A stretch of 64,000 nucleotides of DNA, taken from Platerodrilus igneus (Eukaryota > Arthropoda > Insecta > Coleoptera > Lycidae). The notes below the pieces were generated by a model, which saw nothing but the letters and a program-made list of their open reading frames with translations, was not told the origin of the DNA and did no database searches. A program made the position numbers and the translations under genes. Below are positions 43,621 through 56,211 of the stretch, in pieces. The DNA lies in contig JARFIW010001257.1 of NCBI GenBank assembly GCA_036346225.1, forward strand, positions 650,001 through 714,000. Reading direction: 5' to 3'. Each line of letters begins with the position of its first letter. The stretch's first letter is position 1.

Positions 43621-45232
43621 AATTTGTTATGGTATTTCATGCGAACAAGAAAGAAAAGTAAGCAAAGAAAATAGCTCTCACCGAGTACTGCAACAAAAAA
43701 AGTAATCCAAAGAGTGCCAAAATGCATTTTGCAGCAGCTGTAACAAAAAATTAATAACGTCACACCCAAACAATAGTGTAACTCTAAATTTTATATAGAA
43801 AATTTTATGAACAGCCAATACTAATCTTATTTCATCATTAATTCTTAACCAATAAAAACGCTGTTAGTGGCATATTCATAACCTTAAACCAAAGCAATTA
43901 AAATTTACCAGCTGTTTCTACACAAATTTATGTATGTCAATGTGGCTTGAAAACAATCACGTAAACACATTCCGTGCATCCCAAAACTACATTAAATAAT
44001 TAATAGAAACTTGAATTTGAACATTTTATCGTGCAATAACCAAATGCAAAAACCTATTTGCTACTGTTTATTAAAGCACTGAAACAATTGAAGCGTAATA
44101 AAGTATGTTTATAAATTAAATGTTTATATCAAACAAATTAAGTAAATTATATACAAGACATAAATAAATAAATACATCAAGCCAACTATGTGGGTTGACT
44201 CAAAGAAACCAAAATATCAATGCCCAGAAAAGAAACATACATACTCTGGTGTGATGATGCCTTCAAAAGGTGCTCTACCAGACGTCTTCTCTTTGTCTCT
44301 GGAAGATTTACGGCCCTGGAACCATCAACAAAGGAATTCAGCAAAACCAACAACAGCTCCACCATATGGTCACCCAGATTCTGCCGTATGTTTCGACCAT
44401 GATGGACGATGTGTACAAGGACAGATTTAAAATGTATAGCTACAGTAAAACCAATCCTCATGTCTCTAAACCATTTATAAAACAAAGTCCGTGATGATTA
44501 TATTATTGAATAATCTGCATATAGCGAAATTTACGTTCACGCATAATCGCATTAACTATAGTTAAACCGTTATTAGAATATGCCAAAATAATTGCTTTTT
44601 AGATAATCAATCATGTGAATCGTGTTTTCTTCAAAACCATCCATCTGTTTATAAGATAACCAGAAAACTAACTGTTTGCACTTGTGTTGGAAAGTCTTTT
44701 GGTGACCTTGTATATTAAAACCTATCATATTGTTTCAATAAGCGAACTACGATCTATAAATGGAAAACTTGGTTAACATCTGTCCATAGAACCATCGCAA
44801 TGCTTCAAAACAACACAAAAGTTTATCAAACTCATGGAGATATCAAGTATTCGTAGGATGTGTTGCCTAACCTTTTGCTTAAAATTTTAAAAATGTATAT
44901 CAATTAACTATTTATATTAGATACGGAGTGACGATAAGCGAAGCAGAAATAACCCTATAGAAAACTTGGATATAAATCCATTATAAAATTTCCGAAAACA
45001 AATTTACTGATAATCGAATACCACATTTAAATGCTATGTCCAAAATAAAATAGATTGAAGCATTTTTAAATTACAACTAAATATTTTAATAAAATCCTAC
45101 AGGGTAACGAATAAGCTATCATTTAGAATTGAGAAGGCAGTTGAAATTTTTAATGAATACTCAAATGACAGTGAAAAGAGTAAGAAATGTAAAAATTTTC
45201 CACAAAGAAAGAAAATATTGGCATGCAGGAAC
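43621..45232. mobile_element. Unclassified 1.6-kb repeat, copy 1, inserted in the LINE endonuclease
   Basis: It is colinear with 49825-51387. Shared words include TTATGGTATT near the left end, ACAAGAAAGAAAAGTAAG, ATGCATTTTGCAGCAG, AATAACGTCACACC, TTTTATATAGAAAATTTTAT, TTAACCAATAA and AACTAAATATTTTAATAAAA. The right end (GCATGCAGGAAC) meets the start of the LINE endonuclease and the left end meets its continuation, so it interrupts that domain. No terminal repeats or coding region identify its class. Confidence 0.65.
44185..44490. other. Higher-G+C segment unique to copy 1, possible captured exon
   Basis: About 300 bp, near 45% G+C by eye, in surroundings near 30%, and absent from copy 2. Both strands are open in part. 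The plus strand includes QILPYVSTMMDDVYKDRFKM and the minus strand includes RRRLVEHLLKASSHQSMYV. I recognise neither. It may be a fragment of a host gene picked up by the repeat. Confidence 0.35.
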
Positions 45233-45309
45233 TGCGTGTAATAAATTGTTTAATCATGCATCTTTCTTATTAAACTTTTATAATTCTGATAATAAATATT
45301 CAAGCTCAT
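45233..45309 (-). pseudogene. Jockey-like LINE ORF2 endonuclease start
   Basis: ATG on the minus strand at 45309 opens MSLNIYYQNYKSLIRKMHD, which resembles the first strand of jockey-type endonucleases. The frame then stops and is interrupted by the 1.6-kb repeat, resuming in the endonuclease at 43620. Confidence 0.6.
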
Positions 45310-45485
45310 TTTTATCTAAACAAGAAGGTATTAAAATTTTATATAAATTATAAACACATCTACGTATATACACAATCACACTTACAACTACTTTTCTAAA
45401 TTAATTTCACCTACTCATTTGTAATATTCGCACAAAGTATATAGGTTAATGATAGACCCTTTGTATGTAAATTTGTTCTAGTATT

Positions 45486-46079
45486 CATTTCAAGTCCTCC
45501 AATGTTGCAATAGATAATTTTTGTTATCTTTATTCACAAAGATTGTTCCGTCGCGTGTCCAAACATTCTTCTGTTAATATAGTTTAACAGGTAATCAAAA
45601 AATTTGAATACAATTCCGCTTTGAACACTGCACATATTGATCTAGTTTTTTTGTTTTATCGTTTTGTTTTATAGCAATTATGTCGCTAGTAATTGCAGAA
45701 TCAATATCGTCGGTGTATTCACGCGCTATTTCTAGTCAATTATCACTACATTTAACTTCCGTCACAAAATCATTAAAACGAACAAAACCTTTAGTTGACG
45801 CGTTGTTGGGCCATAATGACTTTAACTTCTGATATTTGTCGTTTAAGGTAACTGTATTATCAATTTTTAATTTCTTTCTGGAATGTGGTTGCTTTTTTGA
45901 TACATTTTGAGATTTCAGTAGAAACTCAAATAAGTTTTTCGTGTGATTTGTGCTATTGTCTGCAAATTCATTAACTTTAATCAATGATGTTTCTATTTCA
46001 TTATCAATTGGAGTACTTGGTTGACTTTCCACTGTCTCCAGTAAATATGTTGGTGGTCTTTTTCTTGTTTGGGTGCTCT
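45486..46079 (-). pseudogene. Probable LINE ORF1 (gag-like) remnant
   Basis: One minus-strand frame reads RKRPPTYLLETVESQPSTPI through SRKKLKIDNTVTLNDKYQKL to VTEVKCSDN, then past a stop at 45736 LEIAREYTDDIDSAITSDII, and past two more stops KNVWTRDGTIFVNKDNKNY. The last word resembles the C-terminal motif of baculovirus-FP-like ORF1 proteins found in jockey/CR1-type LINEs. Its position just upstream of the ORF2 start at 45309 supports this. The middle part is not recognised. Confidence 0.45.
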
Positions 46080-49000
46080 ATTTCTACATTTGTTTTATCA
46101 CTTGGTGGTAGTACGACACTCTCTATATTTTGAGCTCAATTTTAAACCGTTGCTTATCTATCACCCTGTATGATTCTATTAGAATATGTAATTATAATTT
46201 AAAATACTTAAATCTATCCTATTTTGTTATGGCATTAACAATGTGGAGTTCTTGTTATCAACAATGTTTGCTTTCTTAAATATTTAAATTGAGTTTATGT
46301 ATGAGTTTCATCAAGATTATTTTCAATCACGAATTCCGATCCATTAAAAGTCTGGTTTGCTTATCTGTACATCTTACTTTATATACCAATTATTAATTGG
46401 TTTAGGTTACATTTCTATAGTGTCAATTTTCATGATGTTGGTTGTATATATTTCTTATCTCGTATTTAGACACGTTGAGGTATATTCGTTATAGTTACGA
46501 ACTTAGCTGGATTTCCCATTTATTAGTCGTAGTTTTGATTGTTAAAATAATATAATAAGTTTTGGTGTATGAGTTCACCGAAGGTATTTCCGCAAACGCG
46601 TTTAATTCAATTAATTTCCTAGTTATCTTATGGACAGATTAATGTTTCGAGGAAAATGCTTTTGACGATATTTTACTATCTACACCTAGACGTTTTCGAG
46701 GGAAGTTGCGATTTGAATGGAGTCATTATTATTGTCCCGGTTTTTCTTGCTTGAACGGAATAACATTGCTTTTCGTTATAAAATGAGTTGTTTTGAAGTT
46801 TTGTTACGTGATATAGTGTAGGTTTGCTTGCCAAAATGATAGAGGCTGATATTTTTGTAGTTGTACATGTGTGCCTGATGATGCTTTTAATGTTAGGTGT
46901 ACCTTTACTTTTACGTTTCTTCAGTTTTCTTTTCATATTTTGTTACGCCTTTTGTTTTTAGTAATCTGCTAAAGCTCATACCAAATTTTAGTTTAGCCTT
47001 CATTACGGTAACTACTCCAAACGATTTTGCTTTTCCGCTCAAATACCTGACCCCGGAATTTAGTCTTTATGTAGCTACCTCGGCTAACTTCAAATCAGCT
47101 TGGTGACATTTAAATATAGCTCTTTCTCTAGAATATGCAATATCATGTTCCTTGTCAGCTTTGTCTAACTATTAATTCCTTGATCTCCACTAGCTAGTCG
47201 TTTGATTAATTTTGTACCTGGATTGCAGAAGTTCCTCAGTTTTAATGAGCTAATTAGTGTCATACCGCCGAGATCAAATGATTTACGAGCATCGCAATCG
47301 TTGTTTTGCTTTGTCCAACGCACAAAGTTATTGATTTGCGTAACGCTATTAAACTGAGTTCTTATCTAGCTTTGTATTATATTTTATTTTCGTACTCTTA
47401 CAATCGAGCATTCATTGATTTAATGTCTTTTAAAAACATTTCCCGATAAAACTGACGCATTCGTTTTCGAATAAAGAAACTTCTAGATTTTGTTTTATTT
47501 AAAATTCATAAAGTGAATTAAAATGATATTTCGATACACACGGAAGTCAATTTATGTGATTAATGAAAGCTTTAATTGCTTTATTTATCCTGCAAATGCA
47601 AAAGATTGATATGGTTCTTACGCTAAATAAAGCAAATGTTTTATGCACGGGAGGTGTATTTTTACAATAAATGAAAATGAATGGATTTATATTGTAAAAA
47701 GTAGTAGACGGAGAAATAAATTGCATTTGCTTTTATATCTACACATACAATTAATAAAGGATTGGTTGTATTCTGAAAATACAGCAAGATTTGTATTCTT
47801 AACAGTTGTAAAAATAAAATATTTGCTTTCACGGTAACAAAAGTTACTGTTAATCGGGTACAGCTCGCCTGTATTATAGGGTTGTAATAGAAAATATTAA
47901 TTTTTACCTTACCGTGCCCTTTTTCCTGCCTGGCTAGCTCAGCAAAAGAATGTTGTGGATTTTATAAAAATGAAATGAAACACAGAAATCTCAAGAAACA
48001 TCTATGAACAATCTTTTATACATTCAAGTACATCTTTTTGTTAACGCATACACGGATATAAATAACGCTTATAAACACAATTTACAGCTTAAATTTAGAC
48101 AGTAAATTTTCCTTATGAGTACTTACGCATTAATACAATCTTCACTTAATCCTCATTAATTATTTGAAAACTCCTAAATATTTCATACGTGAATCATGAC
48201 TTTTATTAAGTTTTTCTGGATAATTCAAATATTTTTATTATTATTATTACCCGTGTCACCATAATTGATCAACGGCGTGGTACCGAAATTTTTGTGCGGG
48301 TCAAAAACATCTCGAGCTCTGACCTCAGAATTGCTGAAATCAAATTATCCATTTCCAAATAAATTATATATATATATAAAAAAATTAGAAACTTATTCTA
48401 GCTTTTTCTTCTTAATAATATATCAGGTGGGTTTCTAGGTTTGAAACAAATTTGTACTGCGGTTTGAAACTTCAAATTCTTCTTTTGACTACCTGTCTTA
48501 GCTTATAATTACTATTTAAAATATGGTTTCTATTGGAATTAACTGTATTCAAAAGTTCTTAATTCCATTTCATATTTTCATTTTCATACGTAAAAGTATC
48601 AGTTAGTTTACAAAGTACATTTATTTTTAATCGATTAAAAATAGTGTGTACTTTTGTACTAATATCATTTATTTTCAAGCAATAAATTATGCCTTGTATG
48701 CAAAATTCTACGTTACATGTGAAACGCCAACAGAACGAATCAATGAATAAATGAATGACTGCTAATTAAATCTCGTTCTTATATAATAAATAATCTCAAT
48801 ACGTCATCATTCGATTATGTTCTCGAAGTATGACACATCTGCGTGATGCAATATTCCACCGCGATTTCGCGCTTTATCTCTAATGACAGTCAGTTTAAAA
48901 AAAATTATAGTGCTCCTAAAGTGTCTCACATCTTCTCTCACGCATTAAAAATCAACTGTTATTATCCCTCTTCCACGACTTGTGTACTATAATTAGAGCT

Positions 49001-49757
49001 ATTAAACACTATCTTATTTATTTTATAGCTTCCAAGTAGTAGCGCTTTTTTGAATTGGGACGTTTATTCATATAAGATAATTAATTTGCTGATTTAATAA
49101 CATTGAGAACACTTACAGAAGAAAATGATATATTCTTTTATTTGGTTACCGTAAATATTCGAAAATTCTGGATTATTCTTTTAATAAATGCAGAGTATTG
49201 CAGTATGAATAAATAACACTTATTTTGGTATTCCTAAGGATTGATTTTTGCATTCTAGCAAAGTACGGATTTTAGCTTTGCATATTTTAAAGAAGATAGC
49301 TTTCCATAATGTTATTTTTAGTACTTTTAAAGTGGGTGCGATTCATTTTTCAGTCTGAATAAGCAATAAAACTTGCTTATGGTAAATGAAACTTGTTTTA
49401 AAGAATATCTACACAAGCATTTTGAATTAATACTATATATGAATGCTAATTTTAAAATTGGGCTTCCTTATGATTTATAAATGCAATAAGACTTGTTTTA
49501 AAGATATTTTTCTAGAAAATCATTATTTACACACGGATTAAAGTTGTGCTTAGTTCTTAAATGGTATTACAGCACTTTATGTACTTAAAGCGTTTTTATT
49601 TTGCACGGGAATACATTAATCTTGTAAGGTAGTATGCTTTTATATTTATACTGGGTAAAAGTTAAATATTATAAAATTTTACTTTTTTCCATTTTGAGTT
49701 GGTATTTCTCACAGAATTTGGCATTGAATGATCTTTCGTGACCTCATTATCACATCA
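46080..49757. other. Long unassigned AT-rich stretch
   Basis: No gene, RNA or transposon core recognised in 3.7 kb. Short frames (for example minus 46936-46676) have no known motif. The right edge ends CATTATCACATCA directly against a TA tract, which resembles the 3' end of the LTR-like segments elsewhere (TTATCATATCA), so an LTR-like segment may end at 49757. Its left end was not found. Confidence 0.35.
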
Positions 49758-49758
49758 A

Positions 49759-49824
<66 letters not shown>
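49758..49824. repeat. (TA)n tract left of repeat copy 2
   Basis: An AT run of 67 bp with one TG interruption. Confidence 0.95.
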
Positions 49825-49828
<4 letters not shown>

Positions 49829-51384
49829 TGGTATTCAAGCAGACAAGAAAGAAAAGTAAGGGAAGCAATGAAAATAGCCCGCACCGAATCCTACAACAAA
49901 AAAGCAATCCAAAGAAGGCCATGCTAGCTAAAAAGTCACAGAGTGGAGTGGGTCACAAAGAGAGAAAAAGAAAACCTCAAGAAAGGAATTTTATTTACAC
50001 ACCTTTAACTAAAAAAACCTGTTACAAAAAGGAAAACCAACCCGCGAGGAAAACAATATTTATCCAACATATTCCGAAGGGTTTACATAGTACAAAAATC
50101 TTTAAAAAATAATTAATACACTCTATAATCACCTCAAACTAATTTTTAATCAAAATCTTAATATTTACATAAAACAAAATTAAACAAAAAATATTGTGAA
50201 TTGTTTTCAGTCGCCCAATTTTTAAATACTTTATATTTACATAAAACAACAATTATAAAAACATTTCTATATACTTACTTGGTGTCCACAAGCCCTAAAT
50301 AAATGCAAAAAATAATGTAATAGTAGACACCAGCAATAAAAGGATAAAATAATCATCTACTGGCTGAAATGCATTTTGCAGCAGTTGTAACAAAACAAAA
50401 AAAATTATTAGGCAATAACGTCACACCTTAATAATAGTATCACTACATTTTATATAGAAAATTTTATGGACAGTAAATGTTGTTCTTATTCTAGAATTCA
50501 TAGTTAACCAATAACAGCTGTCACATTAGCATATTCCGACGATTTGAGCGAAATAAGTTCAATTTTCACACTGAAACATCTCCAGTTGTGCGATGGGTAA
50601 CCTAAAAACTTAACAAAGAAAATACAAACCCGATTTTTCTTGAGGGTAATCTTCAAAACGATGTAGAGAAGAAACATCAAGCCGTATAGCTTGTTACGAC
50701 GTTCCTGTTTTTAGCTTGTCCAAGCATGGTCATGAGGGTTATGATAATTCACGGTTGATAATAACAACTTTTTGTAGTCGACATCTGCTGGATCACATTT
50801 TACATTAGTAGTAACTGAATTTATTTATCTTCTTCCCAAAATGTGTTAAGTCTCACTTCTAGGCTTTAGAATTGCCATTTTATTAAAGGAGATCGCTTAT
50901 TTCTAATTCTACACAAACGAAACTAAAACTGATTTTTAAAAAGGAATCCATGATATATTTCCATTGTACAACCAACTTATATATACCTCAACGTATATAA
51001 CTATAAGGTAAGGAATATAGATACAATCACACGCGTGGAATCATGCCGTACTCGTAGGATGTGCCTAACTTTCGCATAAAATTGTAGAAATTTAATATAT
51101 CAATTAATTGTACCGTGTAAAGATAAGTGAAGCAAAATAACCTTGCAGAAACACGTACATAATTCGTAAGATTTCCAAAAATAAAAGTTCTAATAACCAA
51201 ATACTACGTTCATAAACTTATTGTAATCTTTAAGAAAGTGCATGATGTTGATAATAAAATATCAGATTTGAATGTTATATCGAAATAGAATAGATTTGAA
51301 GTATTGAAACTTATAACTAAATATTTTAATAAAAATTTGTTTATGAATTTAATTATGTACAAAGAAGAATATTTCCATGCAGGG

Positions 51385-51387
<3 letters not shown>
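49825..51387. mobile_element. Unclassified 1.6-kb repeat, copy 2, between two TA tracts
   Basis: It is colinear with 43621-45232. Relative to copy 1 it has about 450 extra bases (about 49921-50367) and lacks the G+C-rich 44185-44490 segment. It begins GTTATGGTATTC after one TA tract and ends CCATGCAGGGACA at the next, beyond which lies a gypsy RT. Confidence 0.65.
49828..50112 (+). CDS. Hypothetical 94-residue basic protein in repeat copy 2
   Basis: ATG at 49828 opens MVFKQTRKKSKGSNENSPHR and runs to TAA at 50112. It is very rich in Lys/Arg (for example KERKRKPQER) with no hydrophobic segment. Copy 1 has a TAA after 11 codons of the same start and lacks the DNA for most of it. It might be a nucleic-acid-binding remnant of the element or a chance frame. 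I recognise no domain. Confidence 0.3.

Positions 51388-51420
<33 letters not shown>
51388..51420. repeat. (TA)n tract cutting the element H RT
   Basis: An AT run of 33 bp. On its right is the gypsy RT word FIVHHPWI, on its left the unrelated 1.6-kb repeat. Confidence 0.95.
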
Positions 51421-51423
<3 letters not shown>

Positions 51424-52330
51424 ATGGATGGTGGACAATGAAATTGCGGTTTAATCCGTTGATTAATTTTTTTGCATCTAAACACAAAGGAATGCTATTA
51501 TCCTTCTTTTTGACTACAACCAACGGGTTCAGAAAATGTGTATTTGAAATTTCGATTATGCCATCACTCAAGATTTTTGTTAATTCAAATTTACTTACTC
51601 CCTATATGCTGCAGGTATCGGATATATTTTTGAATTAAAAGGTTCGGAATTATCTAGTTCCAAAACATACTCATACCCTAGCGCTGTGCTCGCCTCTACT
51701 TCTACTAACTTAGAATGTTTCTTTAACAATGCTTGAACTTTTTCTAACTTCTCCTTTAGACATTTAACAGTATCAAATTCTATAACTTCCCCTTCATCTA
51801 ATTCCATTAAATCAACGCTTAAACCTACATCATCTTCTGTGACCTCATAACTATCCTGTCAGGGCAATACCATATCCCTAACCTTTACTAATCTCTTCTC
51901 CATATCAATTATCAAACCTGCCTTCATCATTCAGCCATATCTAAGATACTTTTAAATTTAAGTCTAGGAACAATAACAAATTCATGTTCACAGCTTAACG
52001 AACCTATTTCTATCTTTAACATCACAACGCTATTCACTACAGCAAACCTCTTTTTATTCGGAGCTACTAAATGACTCCTTTTAATTGGCATAATTCAATC
52101 GCAAATTTCTCCCTTAATTTCTCTAACGAATTCCTCCGATACTAAACACACCTCTGCTCCTGAATCGAGCAATGAACCTATACTATAATTTAAAATTTTT
52201 ACTTCAATAATCGGCGAACAAATTTTCTCTACTTCTTCTGGTTCTACCTACTCAACCTTTATAAATTTCCGCGGATGTTCATATTTATATATTTTAACTT
52301 CTAGTGGTTCGTCTTTTCTTAAAAATCCTG
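51421..52330 (-). pseudogene. Element H pol: protease and start of RT
   Basis: On the minus strand the protease reads IGSLLDSGAEVCLVSEEFV near 52180-52125, with DSG as the catalytic triad, then LVAPNKKRFAVVNSVV, SCEHEFVIVPRLKFKSILDM and two stops. The RT begins with GYEYVLELDNSEPFNSKIYP, then ISNTHFLNPLVVVKKKDNSI and LCLDAKKLINGLNRNF, and is cut at the TA tract before the palm. It is the same family as element A (shared SLVSE protease word). Frames are broken at several points. Confidence 0.78.
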
Positions 52331-53718
52331 TTTTCCCCTTGTTTCACTACTTGGTCCTGTCTGTCCCTCTACTACCTCAGCATACATTCTCCTCGTAACC
52401 TCCGGTCTATCTCTAACTTCGCTGTCACTAGCCCTTACACCTGTTTGTGCTCTAGTCATCTCCGGTGAGCTATTTTGACGTACTTGCGGTTTTTGACTAG
52501 TACCTCTTGTACCACTACTACTTCTATAAAAATTACTTCTTTGCTTCTAATTATTCCTAAAATTTTGGTTGAAATTCATCCTTTGTCTATTATTAAAGTT
52601 CTCTCCCCTATGCTCAAATCTAACCTGATTTACGTTTCTGTCCCTATTTTCTCTAGGTCCCCCCGTACTTACATCATCATATCTTTGTAAGTATTCCAGG
52701 AATGTTTCCCGTTCAATATTCTGCAACGCCACATATTGCCTGACCTCTACATCGAAATGTCTAGATAGATACTTAATTATTTGTTTGTCTGTCAACGGCG
52801 GACTAACTGTTTCGCTACGCTATATTTTCTGATTGCATACTGCTCCCTAGATTCTGCAAATTTCCCCTTATACTTTCCCGTGATCAAGTCGTCCCTCACT
52901 TGATCTTGCTTATGATCACCCCAATAATGTTTTAAAAATTTCTCCTTAGAGTCTATATATGATTCTATGTCTTGTCCAACTAAATTATACCAGGCCTCTG
53001 CATTGTCCTTTAATAACACCTTTACAATGTTTAACTTGGCCTGCTCATCATATAAATTACTAACTACCGTCCTAACACTATTAATAAATATTTGAGGGTT
53101 CACCCGATTATCTCCATAAAATTTCATATGTTGGTCCAGAGATACATTATTTGTGAAAAATCTCAGTCCATCCCCCGTTAAAACCGTCATATTTTGTTTG
53201 ATCCCGCTCAATTCTCTCTCAAATCTTCCTAACTGATCCCTACACGAATCGCTTACTTCCGTCATTTTGCTATTAATTTCCTCCTCACAAAAACTCTCAC
53301 TTCCATTTTAGCTGTCCTATTTCCTGTTTTATCCCTACTATATCTCTTTCATTCCGTTCAACTCCCATTTCCACTTCCTCCATTTTTACCATCAAACTAT
53401 TTTTAAAATCACTAAATTCCTTAGCTGATTTATCATTTTGTCACTTAAAGTCTCAGTCATTCTTTCTAACGTCCTGTTCAATTCCTGACTCATCTGTTTT
53501 AGCATTCTATTCGACCCTTCCCTACCTTGTCTCTTTTCCTCTAACATTCTCATTATTAATTCGTTCCCTTGTTCTCCTGATTCCGTTTTTGACTGATCCC
53601 TACTACCTTCTGCCTCTTCCATTTCCGGTTCCGGTTTATCAAACAAAGCACTATCACTGCTTCCAATTTCTACTCCTTTACCCCTTAACCACTCTTTTCT
53701 AACATACGTTTGCAGCAC
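52331..53718 (-). pseudogene. Element H gag
   Basis: On the minus strand: an N-terminal region with GVEIGSSDSALFDKPEPEME and a long Glu/Arg/Lys-rich helix (LKQMSQELNRTLERMTETLS); then, after stops, the capsid-like core MKFYGDNRVNPQIFINSVR, NIVKVLLKDNAEAWYNLVG and KFLKHYWGDHKQDQVRDDL; then, after a 1-base shift, VEVRQYVALQNIERETFLEY and the Asn/Arg-rich tail NNRQRMNFNQNFRNN. The style fits gypsy-type Gag of insects with a basic, knuckle-free nucleocapsid. It has several stops. Confidence 0.72.
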
Positions 53719-56171
53719 TATGCTTACACACCCAAAAATTAATAATATTTACAAAAATCTATAACATAATTAATCCTAATCTCCAGGTCGTTAGTTTCCT
53801 GAAATAAATTTTATTTATTTTTCACACATTGGTTAAATTATAAACATTCTCTTTTGAAATAATACATCTTTCCTTCAAATATTTCGTGATTCATTTTTAA
53901 CCATTAAGTAAACAAAAAAACTTTAGTTTAAAAGTAACAGGGTCTTTTCATAAACCTTATGTTACCACAGGTTTAATAAGAACTCATAGTAAAACCTATA
54001 AACATTTGTGCTAATTTTTGCACAGCAAAATTCCATAAGTCCTTTTTACCTTATACATAAACAAATATTACACAAATTATTTTACACATATAAAATTCCC
54101 ACATAAAAATAGGGTCAAATAATAAATCATAAAAGTTCATTTGGTACCTCTTTAGTCCATTAAATTTATTAAAATATACCCATAAGGCATAAAATGTTAT
54201 TACATGTCATTACACACCAAATAAATCCGCAAAAGCAATTATATACAAAGATCTGTTACCTGGAATGCACCACCACACATGTATCCACAATCATACCATC
54301 AATGACTGTTGTCCTCATCAATGACTGCACGTTAGAGAACCTCCCCAAGTTGTATTATACTATTCTAGATTGCAAGCTGCTACTCTATTCTCTCAATGAC
54401 CACTTGACGATACAGCCAGACTCCACCAACTCTGCTACTGGTCCAATTTACCATGGGTAAACCACCAAATGGATCCATCAACAATCTCTACTGCATTTTT
54501 GTGCATGCCTTGCACCAACAACTATATATAAAGCAGTTTGTACTTGCTTTTATCAAGTATGCTTCGAATCTTTAAATTATCTTTCTCATTAATTTGTATA
54601 CTGCTAGTACAAACTCTACACCAACTTGTGTATAAATTTTATTTCTAGTACTATATAATTACTAGTTCACCACTATTAGCGGACGCGTTGATGAAAATCA
54701 AAAGAGAGCCCTACTACCACCGCCTGGTGTTTATATAGCCTTGCTACCCCTCTAAACTTGTAAAGTCTTGTAATTCCGTTGATACAAACAAAACAGCCTT
54801 CTTAGTAAAATTTTAAATGGTTAACACATTTCCTAAAACCCCCCTCACAAACAAACGCTCAACTGCCACTTTAATTCCGAAAACATCAGTTTAGCCACCA
54901 ATTGTCTGTAAATTTCTACCCTAACATCAACTGCCACCGAAATCTCAGAATTTTGACAATACAAACAAAATCTTCTACGAAAGCACAAGTCTCGTGTCGC
55001 AACGGATATCCACTTTGTCGAATCTTAGCCACTACTCCCAAACGTTTACAATAAACACCCCTTCTACGGAACTATCTGTTTCCTTTTAACCAACACACAT
55101 AATCTTATATCCCTTACTTTATTTTCAACTTGCTTTTGTCCTTGACGCAATAACCCTTTCCAAGCAATATTCAAATAATCCTGTCTCATTTACACATATA
55201 TCCTATCTGATACTCCTTTTCTGTTTATCTTTAACTTGTACATGCAACCTATCTATCTTATTCTCCACTAAAATATTTCACTCTTCAAATGATGTTTATA
55301 GACACATGCGGCATCTCACTCTTACATATTAAATCTATTCCTTCTTTGTCTTACTGCTTTCTCCCCAAGTCAACCCAACACCTAACACATGATATCTCTG
55401 TCCTGTTTATGTGCCTGCTATGAACATTCCCTTTTTCCAATAGTTATTTGTGCACACTTTCCTGCTTAAATTCTTAGAATATAGCAACGGTAGAACTTAT
55501 TTACAACAATATTAAGAAATCCTTGACCAAAACGACTTTCAAACTCGTAAACAAATACTAAGAACGTGTTGTTTGTCTGCCCCTCTTTATTCGAATTTAC
55601 TAGAACCGGTAACCGTTAAGCTTGTTTCTCTTAAAACACTTTCACACCTTTTATAAATAATACTAGGAAAATATCTGCTCCTACACGCTGTTTAATAAAC
55701 ATTGTAACGGCCACTTGTCCTCTTTTGCTATAATTAAGATTTTGAAAGCTATACAAATGCAAACGTTTTACCAATTATATTTACACTTTATGAACTATGA
55801 TTAAATATGCCCGCTAATGATATTTACATTTATTACACCTGTTAATTCATGAAAATTAATATTTCAACTTCCTTGATTATGACCTTAGAATCTGAATCTG
55901 AAAAGCTTTTGACTACTATACATCAATTCTGCTATAATTTAAGATGCTCGCTTTTCCACTGCACGTTAACAAATATTTACATCTGCAATTCATTAGAAAG
56001 GTTTTTGTTACTTTGCATCTAAACATCCTTAAAATTCTTTATCCGAATTAAATTCTACCCAAATGGTTTGCAATGCGTTAAAAATTGCTGTTTTTTGCTA
56101 TTTACATGCTGAAACTTGAAATAAATTGTCCAATCAATTATCTAATCAATTTTAACATTTACATTTCACAG

Positions 56172-56173
<2 letters not shown>
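53719..56173 (-). mobile_element. Element H 5' LTR and leader, minus orientation
   Basis: On the minus strand this starts TTCTGTGAAATG at 56173, right beside a TA tract, similar to the family start TGCTGTGATAAG. It contains a promoter-like GCTATATAAACACC near 54731-54739. The gag frame follows at about 53718. The LTR's internal edge was not located, and no other copy here is close enough to define it. Confidence 0.45.
54731..54739 (-). promoter_or_regulatory. TATA box of element H
   Basis: Minus-strand TATATAAAC followed by ACC. The plus-strand element at 59977 has a similar CCTATATTTAACACC at about 60577-60591, about 600 bp inside its start. Confidence 0.45.

Positions 56174-56209
<36 letters not shown>
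56174..56209. repeat. (TA)n tract between head-to-head element starts
   Basis: A 36-bp AT run. Element H starts on the minus strand to its left and segment I starts TACTGTGGATTGG on the plus strand to its right. Confidence 0.95.

Positions 56210-56211
<2 letters not shown>

Noticed and set aside
44186..44485. Minus-strand 99-codon protein
   Set aside because: The plus strand is also open in several frames. The segment's higher G+C content makes chance frames likely, so I report the segment but not a gene.
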